Positions 17,223 through 25,737 of a stretch of DNA of 64,000 nucleotides are shown here, in pieces. Position 1 is the stretch's first letter; every line of letters begins with the position of its first letter. The notes under the pieces are model-generated. The model was not told the origin of the DNA. It did no database searches and saw only the letters and a program-made list of their open reading frames with translations. The position numbers and the translations under genes are program-made. This stretch comes from Chryseobacterium sp. (GTDB taxonomy: Bacteria; Bacteroidota; Bacteroidia; Flavobacteriales; Weeksellaceae), in NCBI RefSeq assembly GCF_019236175.1, contig NZ_JAFAJM010000014.1:359847-423846 (forward strand), read 5' to 3'.

Positions 17223-17633
17223 TTAGCAATACTCATCGTAAGCAGCCTGAAGGTTTGCAGCAATAGCTCCTGCAGGGTTTCCTTCGATGTGGTGTCTTTC
17301 AAGCATGTGAACCAATTCTCCGTCTTTGAAAAGTGCTACACACGGAGAACTTGGAGGAAATGGAGCAAGGTGTTTTCTTGCTTCTGCTACAGCTTCTGTA
17401 TCAAATCCTGCAAAAACAGTGGTAAGGTGATCTGGTTTTTTATCTCCGGTTAAAGAGTATACCACTCCCGGTCTTGCGGCTCCTGCAGCACAACCACACA
17501 CTGAGTTGATCACTAAAAGTGTAGTTCCTGATTGCTTTAAAGCTTCTTCTACCTGAGAAGGACTTGTTAAATCCTGGAAACCTTTATCTGTAAGTTCAGC
17601 CTTCATTGGCATTACTAAATCTGTTGGATACAT
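17223..17633 (-). CDS. BrxA/BrxB family bacilliredoxin
   Basis: A 136-residue thioredoxin-fold protein of the YphP/YqiW family, which reduces mixed disulfides with low-molecular-weight thiols such as bacillithiol. The start MYPTDLVMPMKAEL at 17633 is the conserved family N-terminus; the upstream in-frame ATG at 17687 would add 18 basic residues that overlap the promoter. The redox motif C46-G-C48 (NSVCGCAAGAARPG) and the FPPSSPCVALF segment with a third Cys (about residue 101) are present. Presence of bacillithiol in this organism is expected from its lineage but not shown here. It is a monocistronic unit between promoter 17657 and its terminator. Confidence 0.93.
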   Translation of the reverse strand: MYPTDLVMPMKAELTDKGFQDLTSPSQVEEALKQSGTTLLVINSVCGCAAGAARPGVVYSLTGDKKPDHLTTVFAGFDTEAVAEARKHLAPFPPSSPCVALFKDGELVHMLERHHIEGNPAGAIAANLQAAYDEYC

Positions 17634-17656
17634 ATATAATTTGTTTTTTATCAGTA

Positions 17657-17664
17657 CAAAGTTA
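17657..17664 (-). promoter_or_regulatory. Candidate bacilliredoxin promoter
   Basis: On the minus strand this reads TAACTTTG, a match to TAnnTTTG, with a 5' leader of about 20 bases before the start at 17633. Confidence 0.5.
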
Positions 17665-17796
17665 AACAATTCTTTACGTTTCTTCAATATATAATAACTA
17701 TCAATGGATTAGTCAGATAAAATTAATGCAATATTAATATTTCAATAATATTCATTAAATAATGAATTAAAAATAGGAATAATAAAATATTTTTAT

Positions 17797-17804
17797 TAAA
17801 TTTG
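17797..17804 (+). promoter_or_regulatory. Candidate promoter of a short orphan transcript
   Basis: TAAATTTG matches TAnnTTTG in a 450-bp stretch without an annotated gene. It is followed within 30 bases by a small ORF and within 150 bases by a hairpin terminator. Confidence 0.35.
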
Positions 17805-17830
17805 AAATGATTCTGAAAAAACAAACGACC

Positions 17831-17887
17831 ATGAAAAAAACATTTACGGCTTTCCCTCAAGCGATTAAAGTATTTAATACTGTATAA
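17831..17887 (+). CDS. 18-codon small ORF (unknown)
   Basis: ATG-AAA-AAA-ACA to TAA encodes MKKTFTAFPQAIKVFNTV. It has the basic start of a translated gene, an A/C-rich upstream region, a -7 box 27 bases before it and a hairpin with T-rich tail about 70 bases after it. No longer gene follows on this strand. It could be a translated micropeptide, a marker of a small RNA, or chance. The gap 17688-18084 contains nothing else that I recognise. Confidence 0.25.
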   Translation: MKKTFTAFPQAIKVFNTV

Positions 17888-17953
17888 ATGCGGTAGTTAA
17901 AAAGATTTTCCGGTACTATTTAAGCCGGATAACAAACTTGAATATCCAAAAAG

Positions 17954-17987
17954 CGAATCCCGGGACTAAAAGTTCCGGGATTCTTTA
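17954..17987. terminator. Hairpin terminator, possibly bidirectional
   Basis: GAATCCCGGGAC and GTTCCGGGATTC pair around CTAAAA-type loop sequence. Downstream on plus is TTTAATC; on minus is GCTTTTTGG. It can therefore end the short orphan transcript, or the yqeY/ftsZ transcript coming from the right, or both. Confidence 0.65.
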
Positions 17988-18084
17988 ATCAAATCGATAT
18001 GCAAAGGTTGAATATCCTTATAAAAGTTGAGAACGGGTGAAAACTGATGGTAAGAACGATCAATTTTTCAACTCCTCACTTCAA

Positions 18085-18531
18085 CTAAGACAGAAGCTTT
18101 TTAACCATCTCGGAAATACTCTTTCCGTCAGATTTCCCGGCTAATGCTTTTGAAGCAGCTCCCATTACCTTTCCTAAATCTTTAATAGATTCAGCTCCGG
18201 TATCAGAAATAATATTTTTAATTTCTGTTTCTAATTCTTCAGCAGAAAGCTGCTTAGGTAAAAACTTTTCAATCACTTTCATCTGAGCTTCTTCCACCTC
18301 AGCAAGATCTTGTCTTCCCTGGGCTGAAAACTGTTCAAAAGAGTCTTTACGTTGTTTAATCATTCTCTGAAGAATAGCAATTTCCTGCTCTGCAGAAACT
18401 TCAGCACCTTTGGCTTCGGTTTTCAACAGAAGAATTTGAGATTTTACAGCACGAAGAGAGTCCAGAGCAACTCTGTCTTTTTCTCTCATTGCTGTTTTTA
18501 TAGCTTCACTTATTGTATTTTCTAAACTCAT
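18085..18531 (-). CDS. GatB/YqeY domain-containing protein
   Basis: A 148-residue helical protein of the YqeY family, homologous to the C-terminal tRNA-interacting domain of GatB/GatE amidotransferase subunits. Visible family signatures are LRAVKSQILLLKTE near residue 26, ILQRMIKQRKDS near 52 and LGKVMGAASKALAGKSDGK near 120. The precise role of stand-alone YqeY proteins is not settled; a link to tRNA-dependent amidation or translation is assumed. It is downstream of ftsZ on the same strand, separated by a long imperfect hairpin, and is the last gene of the dcw transcription direction. Confidence 0.92.
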   Translation of the reverse strand: MSLENTISEAIKTAMREKDRVALDSLRAVKSQILLLKTEAKGAEVSAEQEIAILQRMIKQRKDSFEQFSAQGRQDLAEVEEAQMKVIEKFLPKQLSAEELETEIKNIISDTGAESIKDLGKVMGAASKALAGKSDGKSISEMVKKLLS

Positions 18532-18540
18532 GTTTATATG

Positions 18541-18618
18541 CTTTTGGCTTCTGGCAGTTGGCTATTAGCTTTTATATGGCTTCGAAAGCCATTTGCTAGC
18601 AGCCAATTGCCAATAGCG
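18541..18618. repeat. Imperfect palindrome between ftsZ and yqeY
   Basis: The arms at 18553-18569 and 18595-18611 pair with 15 of 17 matches, and an inner perfect 7-bp stem (ATGGCTT/AAGCCAT) lies at 18576-18592. The whole is made of short units such as TTGGC and TTAGC. It belongs to the same type of element as those at 26980, 28343 and 55765. Confidence 0.7.
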
Positions 18619-18620
18619 TT

Positions 18621-20534
18621 TTAGTCTACGTCTTTATTTAAAAATCTGTTTTCTCTGATCTGCATAGAGCCATTGTTGTCAGACAGATAAGTATTGATAT
18701 TCTGATCTGATGCATTGGTTCCGTCGATAGAAATATTTTTTCTCTTGAAAGCAGGAATAGATTCAAATTCACTCGTACTGTCAAAACTTTGATAGCGGGA
18801 ATTAAATTCTTTTAATTTATTTCTTCTTTCCAGCACTCTTTCCTGGTCTACTATTTTATTCACAAAAGTGAATTCTGATTCTTCAGTTTTTGGAGTTTCA
18901 GTCTGTGCCTTATTTTCAAAAGCTGGTTTAGTTTCAGCTTTTGGCTCCTCCTGCTTCTGGAAGAATGTTTCTACCTTCTGCATAGGTTCTGCAACAGCGC
19001 TGACCGGAGTACTGAATTCTGCTTTAGGCTGTCCGAAGTCAGTTTTAGGCTCATTTCTGGTCGCATCATTGACAAAGAAGCTGAATTCAACAGGCTTTTC
19101 TTCTGAAAATGAATGATTGGAAATACTACCTGACTGAGGCTCTTCTTTTTTGTTTTCAAAATCGAATGAGAAAGACTGAATCTCCAGGTCGTTTGGATCT
19201 TCACCTTCTTCATCAATAGAAAGAAGGCTATATTCCTCCTGGTTGTTTTCGTCCTCATTTCTCCAGCCCTGTTCAGGAGCGTGTAGCTTATCTTCTTCTT
19301 TATCAAAGAATTTTATTTCAGTTCTGATTTCCTCTTCTTCAATAATCATTTTTTTTTCAGCAGATGTCACATTGAACGGTGTGTCATGATCTTCGTCATC
19401 TAATCTGAAAAGGTTTTTTCCGCCAAAATCATGCGTTGTTTCAGGATTGGCTTCTCTCTCTTCTCTTGTTTTAAAAGGAGAGTTTTTTGGCGCTTCAAAA
19501 CTATCATTAAGACTGATTCTGATTTTCTCCGTAGGGCCTGCAAATTTTTTATTGTCATTAGAGAATCCTGTTGCAATAACAAGAACGCTTACAGCATCTC
19601 CTAATTCCTCATCAGCACCTACTCCGAAGATAATATCAGCGGTGTTTCCTGCTTCTTTCTGGATGTGGTCCATAATGATACCGATTTCATCCATGGTAAC
19701 CTCTTCTGCACCACTTCTGATCAGTAATAAAACATTTTTAGCTCCTGTGATTTTGTTATCATTCAATAATGGAGAGTCTAAGGCTTTTCTTACCGCTTCT
19801 TCTGCTTTATTTTCACCTGAAGCTGTACCGGTAGACATAAGGGCCGTTCCGGAATTTTGAAGTACAGATTTAGCATCTCTAAAGTCAATGTTTACATCAA
19901 AATAACCTGTAATAACTTCTGCCATTCCCTTAGCGGCATTGGCTAAGACTTCATCAGCTTTTGAAAATCCCTGTTTAAATCCAAGGTTCCCGAATTGCTG
20001 TCTTAGTTTATCATTGTTGATGACAATTAATGAGTCAACATTATTTTTTAATTTATCCAGACCATTTTCAGCCTGTTCTAATCTTCTTTTACCTTCGAAG
20101 CTGAAAGGAACGGTAACGATACCCACGGTTAGGATTCCCATGTCTTTTGCTACTTTAGCAATAACAGGAGCAGCCCCGGTACCGGTACCACCCCCCATTC
20201 CGGCAGTAATGAACACCATTTTGGTGTTTTGCCCCATCGCAGCTTTGATATCTTCAATACTTTCGATGGCAGATTTTTCTCCTACTTCAGGATCAGCACC
20301 GGCCCCCAAACCTTCTGTGATAGAAGTTCCCAACTGTACTTTATTGGCAACAGGGTTGTTGTCTAAAGTCTGAGCGTCTGTATTACAGATCACGAAATCC
20401 ACTCCGTGAATCCCTTTCTCATACATGTGTTTTAAAGCGTTGTTTCCACCGCCCCCTACACCGATTACTTTTATGATGGATGAATTTCCTTTTGGTAGGT
20501 CAAATGAAAATCCTTGTGAACCTATATTTTCCAT
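18621..20534 (-). CDS. ftsZ: Cell division GTPase FtsZ
   Basis: Tubulin-like GTPase that builds the division ring. The protein has 637 residues. The GTPase core fills about 15-330 with VGGGGNNA near 26-33, the signature GMGGGTGTGAAP at 112-123 and FGVGADEELG near 300. After residue 340 comes an unusually long acidic, Gln/Glu/Lys-rich linker of more than 250 residues. A segment resembling the conserved FtsA-binding C-terminal peptide (ESIPAFKRK) sits at about 591-599, followed by 38 further residues, rather than at the extreme C-terminus. It follows ftsA, separated by an AT-rich palindromic spacer. Confidence 0.98.
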   Translation of the reverse strand: MENIGSQGFSFDLPKGNSSIIKVIGVGGGGNNALKHMYEKGIHGVDFVICNTDAQTLDNNPVANKVQLGTSITEGLGAGADPEVGEKSAIESIEDIKAAMGQNTKMVFITAGMGGGTGTGAAPVIAKVAKDMGILTVGIVTVPFSFEGKRRLEQAENGLDKLKNNVDSLIVINNDKLRQQFGNLGFKQGFSKADEVLANAAKGMAEVITGYFDVNIDFRDAKSVLQNSGTALMSTGTASGENKAEEAVRKALDSPLLNDNKITGAKNVLLLIRSGAEEVTMDEIGIIMDHIQKEAGNTADIIFGVGADEELGDAVSVLVIATGFSNDNKKFAGPTEKIRISLNDSFEAPKNSPFKTREEREANPETTHDFGGKNLFRLDDEDHDTPFNVTSAEKKMIIEEEEIRTEIKFFDKEEDKLHAPEQGWRNEDENNQEEYSLLSIDEEGEDPNDLEIQSFSFDFENKKEEPQSGSISNHSFSEEKPVEFSFFVNDATRNEPKTDFGQPKAEFSTPVSAVAEPMQKVETFFQKQEEPKAETKPAFENKAQTETPKTEESEFTFVNKIVDQERVLERRNKLKEFNSRYQSFDSTSEFESIPAFKRKNISIDGTNASDQNINTYLSDNNGSMQIRENRFLNKDVD

Positions 20535-20535
20535 A

Positions 20536-20598
20536 ACTTTATTTTTAATAATTGATAATTAATAGATGATAATTGATAGATCGTTTATCATTTATAAT
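20536..20598. repeat. AT-rich degenerate repeat between ftsA and ftsZ
   Basis: Variants of AATTGATAATTAATAGATGATAATT-type sequence fill the whole junction, with TTTATCATTTATAATTT as a partial inverted counterpart. The 8-base unit TGATAATT recurs at least three times. This is an AT-rich version of the junction palindromes seen elsewhere in the cluster. Confidence 0.5.
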
Positions 20599-21984
20599 TT
20601 ACTCTACTTCTTCAAAGAATTTTTTTACTTTTTCCATAAGCGATTGCCCGAAAGTAAGCTTCGCTTTTCTGTTTTCCCGCTGTTGGTTAACTACAGGTTG
20701 CTCCTGAACAGGGGCTGCCTGTTGCTGTACCGGTGGAATGGTTTCGGCCTGTACAGGGGCAGGTTCAGCTTTAGCTTGTTCAGTTACAACAGGTTCCATT
20801 TCATCAGCGGTCTGTTTTTTGTCTCTGATCTTTAAACTCTCCATCAGTAATCCGATAGATGTAGCAAATTCAGGGCCTTTCAGGTACTGATTTTTATCGT
20901 TGGCGATATATTCATTCGCAAAACCTATTCTGCTGTCAAAACCTGTGGTATAATTAGCCAGCTGGCGAAGATGCTTTAAGTTGGATCCACCACCTGTCAA
21001 AACGATTCCTGCAATCAGTTTTTTCTTCTGTTCAAAGGCACCGTAGGCTTTCAGCTCAGTATTAACCATTTCTAAAACTTCTTCTACTCTTGCATTGATA
21101 ATTTGTGCAAGGGTTTTTAAAGAAATTTCTTTATCCGGTCTTCCGTGAAGCCCGGGAATTGTTACAAAAGTACTGTCTTTTTCCAATTCGGGAACAGCCG
21201 AACCAAATTTTACTTTCAACTGTTCTGCATGCTTCTCAATAATTGAACAGCCTTCTTTGATATCTTCCGTAATAATTCCGCCTCCATAAGGAATGACGCA
21301 GGTATGACGGATGATATTATCTTTGAAAATAGCAATATCGGTAGTACCACCACCAATGTCAACAATAGCGACTCCTGCTTCTTTTTCTTCTTTGGTAAGA
21401 ACAGCTTCAGAAGAGGCTAAAGGTTCTAAGGTAAGGGCCTCCATCTCCAGTCCGGCTTCACGAACGCATCTTGCAATATTTCTGATGCTTCCCATTTGCC
21501 CGACTACCACATGGAAGTTCGCTTCTAAACGCTTTCCGTGCATTCCGACCGGCTCCTGAATTTCGCCCTCGGAATCCACTTTATATTCTTGAGGAAGTAC
21601 ATGGATAATTTCTTCTCCAGGAAGCATGACCAGCTTCTTGACCTGATCTTTTAAGGCTTCAATGTCATCATCTGTAATAAATTTATCCGGATGTTCACGC
21701 ATAATATAATCGGAATGCTGCAGAGAACGGATGTGTTTTCCTGCAATACCTACCGTTACTTTGCGGATAGGAACTCCCGCACTGGATTGTGCTTCGGACA
21801 CTGCAGCCTTGATTGAATTAATAGTCTGTGAAATATTATTCACAATACCTTTATGAACACCAAGACTTTTAGCTTTTCCTACACCGAGAACTTCTATTTT
21901 CCCGTGTGCATTCCTTCTTCCGACAATCGCGACTATCTTCGTTGTCCCGATGTCCAGACCTACTGAATACTCTTGATTTTCCAT
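20599..21984 (-). CDS. ftsA: Cell division protein FtsA
   Basis: Actin-like ATPase that tethers FtsZ to the membrane. Phosphate 1 motif VGLDIGTTKIVAIVG is at about 7-21, the 1C (SHS2) domain at about 85-165, phosphate 2 motif VAIVDIGGGTTDIAIF at about 200-215, and the adenosine motif AGIVLTGGGSNLK near 325. The C-terminus (SLMEKVKKFFEEVE) is the expected amphipathic membrane-targeting helix. A Pro/Gln-rich stretch of about 50 residues precedes it. I take ATG 21984 (MENQEYSVG), which has A-rich sequence before it; an in-frame ATG at 22020 would add 12 residues. Confidence 0.97.
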   Translation of the reverse strand: MENQEYSVGLDIGTTKIVAIVGRRNAHGKIEVLGVGKAKSLGVHKGIVNNISQTINSIKAAVSEAQSSAGVPIRKVTVGIAGKHIRSLQHSDYIMREHPDKFITDDDIEALKDQVKKLVMLPGEEIIHVLPQEYKVDSEGEIQEPVGMHGKRLEANFHVVVGQMGSIRNIARCVREAGLEMEALTLEPLASSEAVLTKEEKEAGVAIVDIGGGTTDIAIFKDNIIRHTCVIPYGGGIITEDIKEGCSIIEKHAEQLKVKFGSAVPELEKDSTFVTIPGLHGRPDKEISLKTLAQIINARVEEVLEMVNTELKAYGAFEQKKKLIAGIVLTGGGSNLKHLRQLANYTTGFDSRIGFANEYIANDKNQYLKGPEFATSIGLLMESLKIRDKKQTADEMEPVVTEQAKAEPAPVQAETIPPVQQQAAPVQEQPVVNQQRENRKAKLTFGQSLMEKVKKFFEEVE

Positions 21985-22076
21985 TTTTATATCGATTTGA
22001 TTTTTTTCTACTTTTTCCATGATAGGAACTGGTCCTATATTTTGTGTTATTAATCCTCTTACGGGATTTTACTGTC

Positions 22077-23054
22077 TTATTCTATTTTTACTTTTGGTTT
22101 CGGTTTCGGTTTGGACTGTGCCGGAACCGTTGTCTTTTTCTCTGTTTTTTTTGTCTCCTTTGAGTGTGCTTTCGGTTTTGTACTCTCCTTCGGTTTGCTA
22201 GAAGTGGAGTGTGTTTTTTTTATTTCTGTGGTCTTCGGCTTTGTTTCCGTTTTTTTAGCAATCGCTGTCGGAGAGGGAACCTTAGCCAGTTCTAGTTTTC
22301 CAGCCTTCAGCAGGCTGTCATTTTCTTTGAAATAAGGATTCAGTGTGGTTACAATCTGATTCTGATATTTTACAGACACCATACTGTATTTCTGAGGATC
22401 CTGATATACCAGGTATTTTTCCACAAAGGTTTTAAATCCCTTTACTTTAAAATCGATATTATCCAAATCTCCTATCTCCACTCTGTAATTTCCTTCGCTG
22501 GTAAGAAGACTGTAACTGTCTTTGCTTTTTGATATTCCGATAAAGTATTTTTTACTAAAATCGTCTTTATCAATTTTTTCAACCAGTACTGCCAGTTTTT
22601 CATACTCATCGGGCTGTACATTTCCGGTAACCAGCATACATGGGTGAGAATAGGTCCTTGAAATGGGAAACTCAATTCCTTTTTCATCTACATAAAAGTC
22701 TTTTCCGTCTTTATTTAATCTGAAGACAGGAACTCTCTGTTTGATATCCAGATTAAGTTTTCCATTCAGATTTAAATAGACGTTGGCGCTATCCACTGCC
22801 GGAAGAGAGTTGATCTTTTTTTCCAGAGAAGGAATATTGAGATCTCCTACTTTTCCTGAAGGATTTTCTTTTTTTACAATTTCCCGGATATCCTTTTCAT
22901 CAACGAAATAAACCGGAGTTTTTTCACTCATTTTTACAGAAATTTTATTATCGGTAATCTCCTGTCGGCTGAATCTCTTCAATGAGAAACTCAGTAACAA
23001 TCCTAAGATGATTACGGTGATAATAATTTTTAATATTCTGTACTTATTTTTCAT
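22077..23054 (-). CDS. ftsQ: Cell division protein FtsQ/DivIB
   Basis: A 325-residue bitopic protein of the divisome. The start at 23054 (MKNKYRILKI) gives a short basic cytoplasmic tail and a membrane helix at about 8-25; the longer frame to 23132 would read through a dispersed-repeat-like sequence. The periplasmic part has a POTRA-like beta region (VYFVDEKDIREIVK) and an FtsQ-type region with VDEKGIEFPISRTY at about 125-140. The C-terminal 80 residues are Lys/Pro/Thr-rich and low in complexity (KPKTTEIKKTHSTSSKPKES), probably disordered. Sequence conservation is weak, so identity rests on layout and its position between murC and ftsA. Confidence 0.9.
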   Translation of the reverse strand: MKNKYRILKIIITVIILGLLLSFSLKRFSRQEITDNKISVKMSEKTPVYFVDEKDIREIVKKENPSGKVGDLNIPSLEKKINSLPAVDSANVYLNLNGKLNLDIKQRVPVFRLNKDGKDFYVDEKGIEFPISRTYSHPCMLVTGNVQPDEYEKLAVLVEKIDKDDFSKKYFIGISKSKDSYSLLTSEGNYRVEIGDLDNIDFKVKGFKTFVEKYLVYQDPQKYSMVSVKYQNQIVTTLNPYFKENDSLLKAGKLELAKVPSPTAIAKKTETKPKTTEIKKTHSTSSKPKESTKPKAHSKETKKTEKKTTVPAQSKPKPKPKVKIE

Positions 23055-23059
23055 ACTTT

Positions 23060-23145
23060 TTCTTTTAACGCAATGCTCGCAAAGTTTCTGTAATTTATTA
23101 TGGTATACTCCACATTCGCGAGGGCGTTTCACTCAGCGAAGGCTA
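23060..23145. repeat. Dispersed-repeat-like element upstream of ftsQ
   Basis: On the minus strand the sequence contains CTTTGCGAGCATTGCGTTAA, the type of TTTGCG...TTGCGTTAA string that recurs in intergenic regions of many flavobacterial genomes, preceded by a GC-richer stretch with CGCCCTCGCG. Base composition differs from the AT-rich spacer around it. It occurs only once in this window, so its repeat nature is from recollection. Confidence 0.4.
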
Positions 23146-23239
23146 TAGTTTTATAATTTTACTGTTATTATATCTTTTCTTTTTTACAGAAATATCTGTT
23201 ATTTCATTTTTTTTTACGAGCGCTGCGTTTATTCTCTCC

Positions 23240-24598
23240 TCAAATATTTCCCATCCATTCGCAGATCGGATCATACAGGGTATCGATATTTCCTGCACCT
23301 ACTGTAAGGAGGATATCAAAATCTTTTTCTTTTATTTTTTCAAAAGCATCGGATAGTGTAGATACCTCTTTTTTATCTAAGCTCACTTTGTCCAGCAGCC
23401 AGCTTGATGTGATTCCTTCAAAATTCTCCTGAAGTTCTCTTGCCGGATAAATATCAAGCAAAATCAGTTCATCTGCATGGCTCAGGCTCTCTGCAAAACC
23501 GTCTGCAAAATCTCTTGTTCTGCTAAACAGGTGCGGCTGAAAAGCAACCAGTAATTTCTTGTCCGGATAAAATGCTTTAATTGAGTCCATTACAGCATTG
23601 ATTTCTGTAGGATGGTGAGCATAATCATCAATATAAATTTTACCGTTTTGATAAAAATGTTTAGTATATCTTCTCTTTATTCCTTTAAAACCGGCAATTG
23701 CCTTTTTCAGCGTATCAAAATCTGCGCCCAAATTGTGAAGAATTGCCAGTGCTACTGTAGCATTTTCAACATTATGAATTCCCGGGATTTCCCAGACAAA
23801 ATCTTTTATCGTTTCCGTTGGAGTATGGAAGTCAAAATAAATTTTATCATGATCCATACGCATATTGTCAGAATAATAATCCGCAGGTTCATTGACTGCA
23901 TAGGTCTGATGGTCTCGGCCGATATCAATTCCTTTTCTTACGAAGAGGTTTTTATCTTCAGGAACTAAAGCCGCAAATTGTCTGAATCCTTCTTCAATAT
24001 GGCTTTTATCCCCGTAAATATCCAGATGGTCCGCGTCTATAGAAGTTACCACAGCCCAGTCCGGAGACAGGTTCAGGAAGCTTCTGTCATATTCATCTGC
24101 TTCCACTACAGAATAGGTGGAACCATTGTAGAGGAAGTTGGATTTAAAGTTCTCTGAAATGCCTCCTAAAAAACATGAAAAAGGTAAATCCGCCTCTTTG
24201 CATAAATGAGAGACAAGGGTAGATGTGGTTGTTTTACCATGAGTTCCTGCTACAGCAATACAATCTGTGTTTTCTGTAATTAACCCTAAAACTTTAGCCC
24301 GTTTTAAAACTTCAAACTGATGTTGGCTGAAGTAATCTAAAATCCCGAGTGTTTTGATGGCAGGAGTATAAATGACCAGTGTATCTTCTTTCTGAAGAGC
24401 CGTTATCCTTTCATCAATAAGGTCTTCAAAAACGATATCAATGCCTTCGTTCATCAGATTTTTAGTAAGTTTTGTATTGGTTTTATCATAACCCAATACT
24501 TTTTTTCCGGATGCATTGAAATAGCGTGCGAGAGCACTCATTCCGATACCTCCGATTCCGACGAAGTAAAAGTTTTGATATGTTTCTAAATTCTTCAT
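23240..24598 (-). CDS. murC: UDP-N-acetylmuramate--L-alanine ligase MurC
   Basis: A 452-residue Mur ligase that adds L-alanine to UDP-MurNAc in the cytoplasm. The N-terminal domain has FVGIGGIGMSALAR (about 12-25). The ATP-binding loop VAGTHGKTTTSTLVSHL is at about 117-133. The central and C-terminal domains show EADEYDRSFL, DADHLDIYG, NVENATVALAI and DDYAHHPTEI. Length is normal for the family. A 185-bp spacer separates it from ftsQ; murG lies 40 bp upstream. Confidence 0.97.
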   Translation of the reverse strand: MKNLETYQNFYFVGIGGIGMSALARYFNASGKKVLGYDKTNTKLTKNLMNEGIDIVFEDLIDERITALQKEDTLVIYTPAIKTLGILDYFSQHQFEVLKRAKVLGLITENTDCIAVAGTHGKTTTSTLVSHLCKEADLPFSCFLGGISENFKSNFLYNGSTYSVVEADEYDRSFLNLSPDWAVVTSIDADHLDIYGDKSHIEEGFRQFAALVPEDKNLFVRKGIDIGRDHQTYAVNEPADYYSDNMRMDHDKIYFDFHTPTETIKDFVWEIPGIHNVENATVALAILHNLGADFDTLKKAIAGFKGIKRRYTKHFYQNGKIYIDDYAHHPTEINAVMDSIKAFYPDKKLLVAFQPHLFSRTRDFADGFAESLSHADELILLDIYPARELQENFEGITSSWLLDKVSLDKKEVSTLSDAFEKIKEKDFDILLTVGAGNIDTLYDPICEWMGNI

Positions 24599-24638
24599 TT
24601 TTTTCTTAATGTATGATGTACAAAGTACATTTTACTTT

Positions 24639-25736
24639 TTACAATGTATTAAAAATTTCGTCTACAATCTCTTTTGTCGCATTAGGCTTGGCAAAATATT
24701 TAAGATTTTCAGACATTTCTTTTCGCAGACTTTCTTTTTCGCAGATTTCTGATAGTGTGTTCCAGAATTTTTCCTGCATTTCAGAGTCTTTTACCATTCT
24801 TGCTGCATTTTTTTCAACGAGATTCATGGCATTTTTGGTTTGATGGTCTTCCGCTGCAAAAGGGAAGGGCACCAATAATACCGGTTTTTGTGCCACAGCC
24901 AGTTCTGAAATAGCTATTGCTCCGGCTCTTGAAACGATGATATCTGCCCCGGAATAAGCCAGTTCCATATCTTTGATGAATTCAAGGATCTGAATATTTT
25001 CGGTGTTTATATCTTTTGTTTCTTTTATAATATCTTTATAATCAAGCTTTCCGGTTTGCCAGATCAGCTGATAGTCTTTGTTTATAATATCATTCAAATG
25101 AGATTTCCATGCGTTGTTCAGCGTTCTGGAGCCTAAAGATCCGCCTACCGATAAAATCGTAAGCCTGTCCTTATTCAATCCCATTTTTTCTTTTGCCTGA
25201 GCCGTTTCCTGCATTCCGGAAATGATGGTTGAGCGGATAGGATTTCCCAGGAATTTTATTTTCTCTGTCGGAAAACCTTCTACTTTCGGGTAAGCCGTAA
25301 AAACTGCTTTAGCTTTTTTGCTCAGAATTTTATTGGTTACTCCGGCATGGGCATTCTGTTCCTGAATAAAAATGGGGATTCCCATTTTACTTGCTTCGTA
25401 AAGAGCAGGTCCGCTGGCGAATCCTCCTGTTCCCACAGCAAAATCCGGTGCAAAGTCTTTAATGATTCTTTTTGATTTAGATAAGCTTTTCAGAATCTTA
25501 AATGGCAGTCCTAAGTTGGATAATAAATTTCCTCTGTCTATTCCTGCGATATCAATGCCTTCTATAGCATAACCGGCCTGAGGAACTTTTTCCATTTCCA
25601 TTTTCCCGTTGGCTCCAATGAACAAAAATTCTGCATCCGGAAATCTTTTTTTGATTTCATCCGCAATGGCGATGGCAGGAAAGATGTGTCCGCCTGTTCC
25701 TCCGCCTGATAATAATATTTTTAGTTTTTTGTTCAT
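24639..25736 (-). CDS. murG: UDP-GlcNAc:lipid I N-acetylglucosaminyltransferase MurG
   Basis: A 365-residue GT28-family enzyme that makes lipid II at the inner face of the membrane. The donor/acceptor loops are visible: LLSGGGTGGHIFPA (about 8-21), GTGGFASGPALY (about 103-114), FIQEQNAHAGVTNK (about 123-136), SVGGSLGSRTLN (about 190-201) and VSRAGAIAISEL with VPFPFAAEDHQTKNA in the C-terminal half. The start at 25736 leaves 1 bp between it and the ftsW stop, so the genes are translationally coupled. An in-frame ATG three codons earlier overlaps ftsW. Confidence 0.97.
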   Translation of the reverse strand: MNKKLKILLSGGGTGGHIFPAIAIADEIKKRFPDAEFLFIGANGKMEMEKVPQAGYAIEGIDIAGIDRGNLLSNLGLPFKILKSLSKSKRIIKDFAPDFAVGTGGFASGPALYEASKMGIPIFIQEQNAHAGVTNKILSKKAKAVFTAYPKVEGFPTEKIKFLGNPIRSTIISGMQETAQAKEKMGLNKDRLTILSVGGSLGSRTLNNAWKSHLNDIINKDYQLIWQTGKLDYKDIIKETKDINTENIQILEFIKDMELAYSGADIIVSRAGAIAISELAVAQKPVLLVPFPFAAEDHQTKNAMNLVEKNAARMVKDSEMQEKFWNTLSEICEKESLRKEMSENLKYFAKPNATKEIVDEIFNTL

Positions 25737-25737
25737 T

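Noticed and set aside
18868..20373. Several long plus-strand frames opposite ftsZ
   Set aside because: Antisense shadows of a well-conserved gene; no family features.
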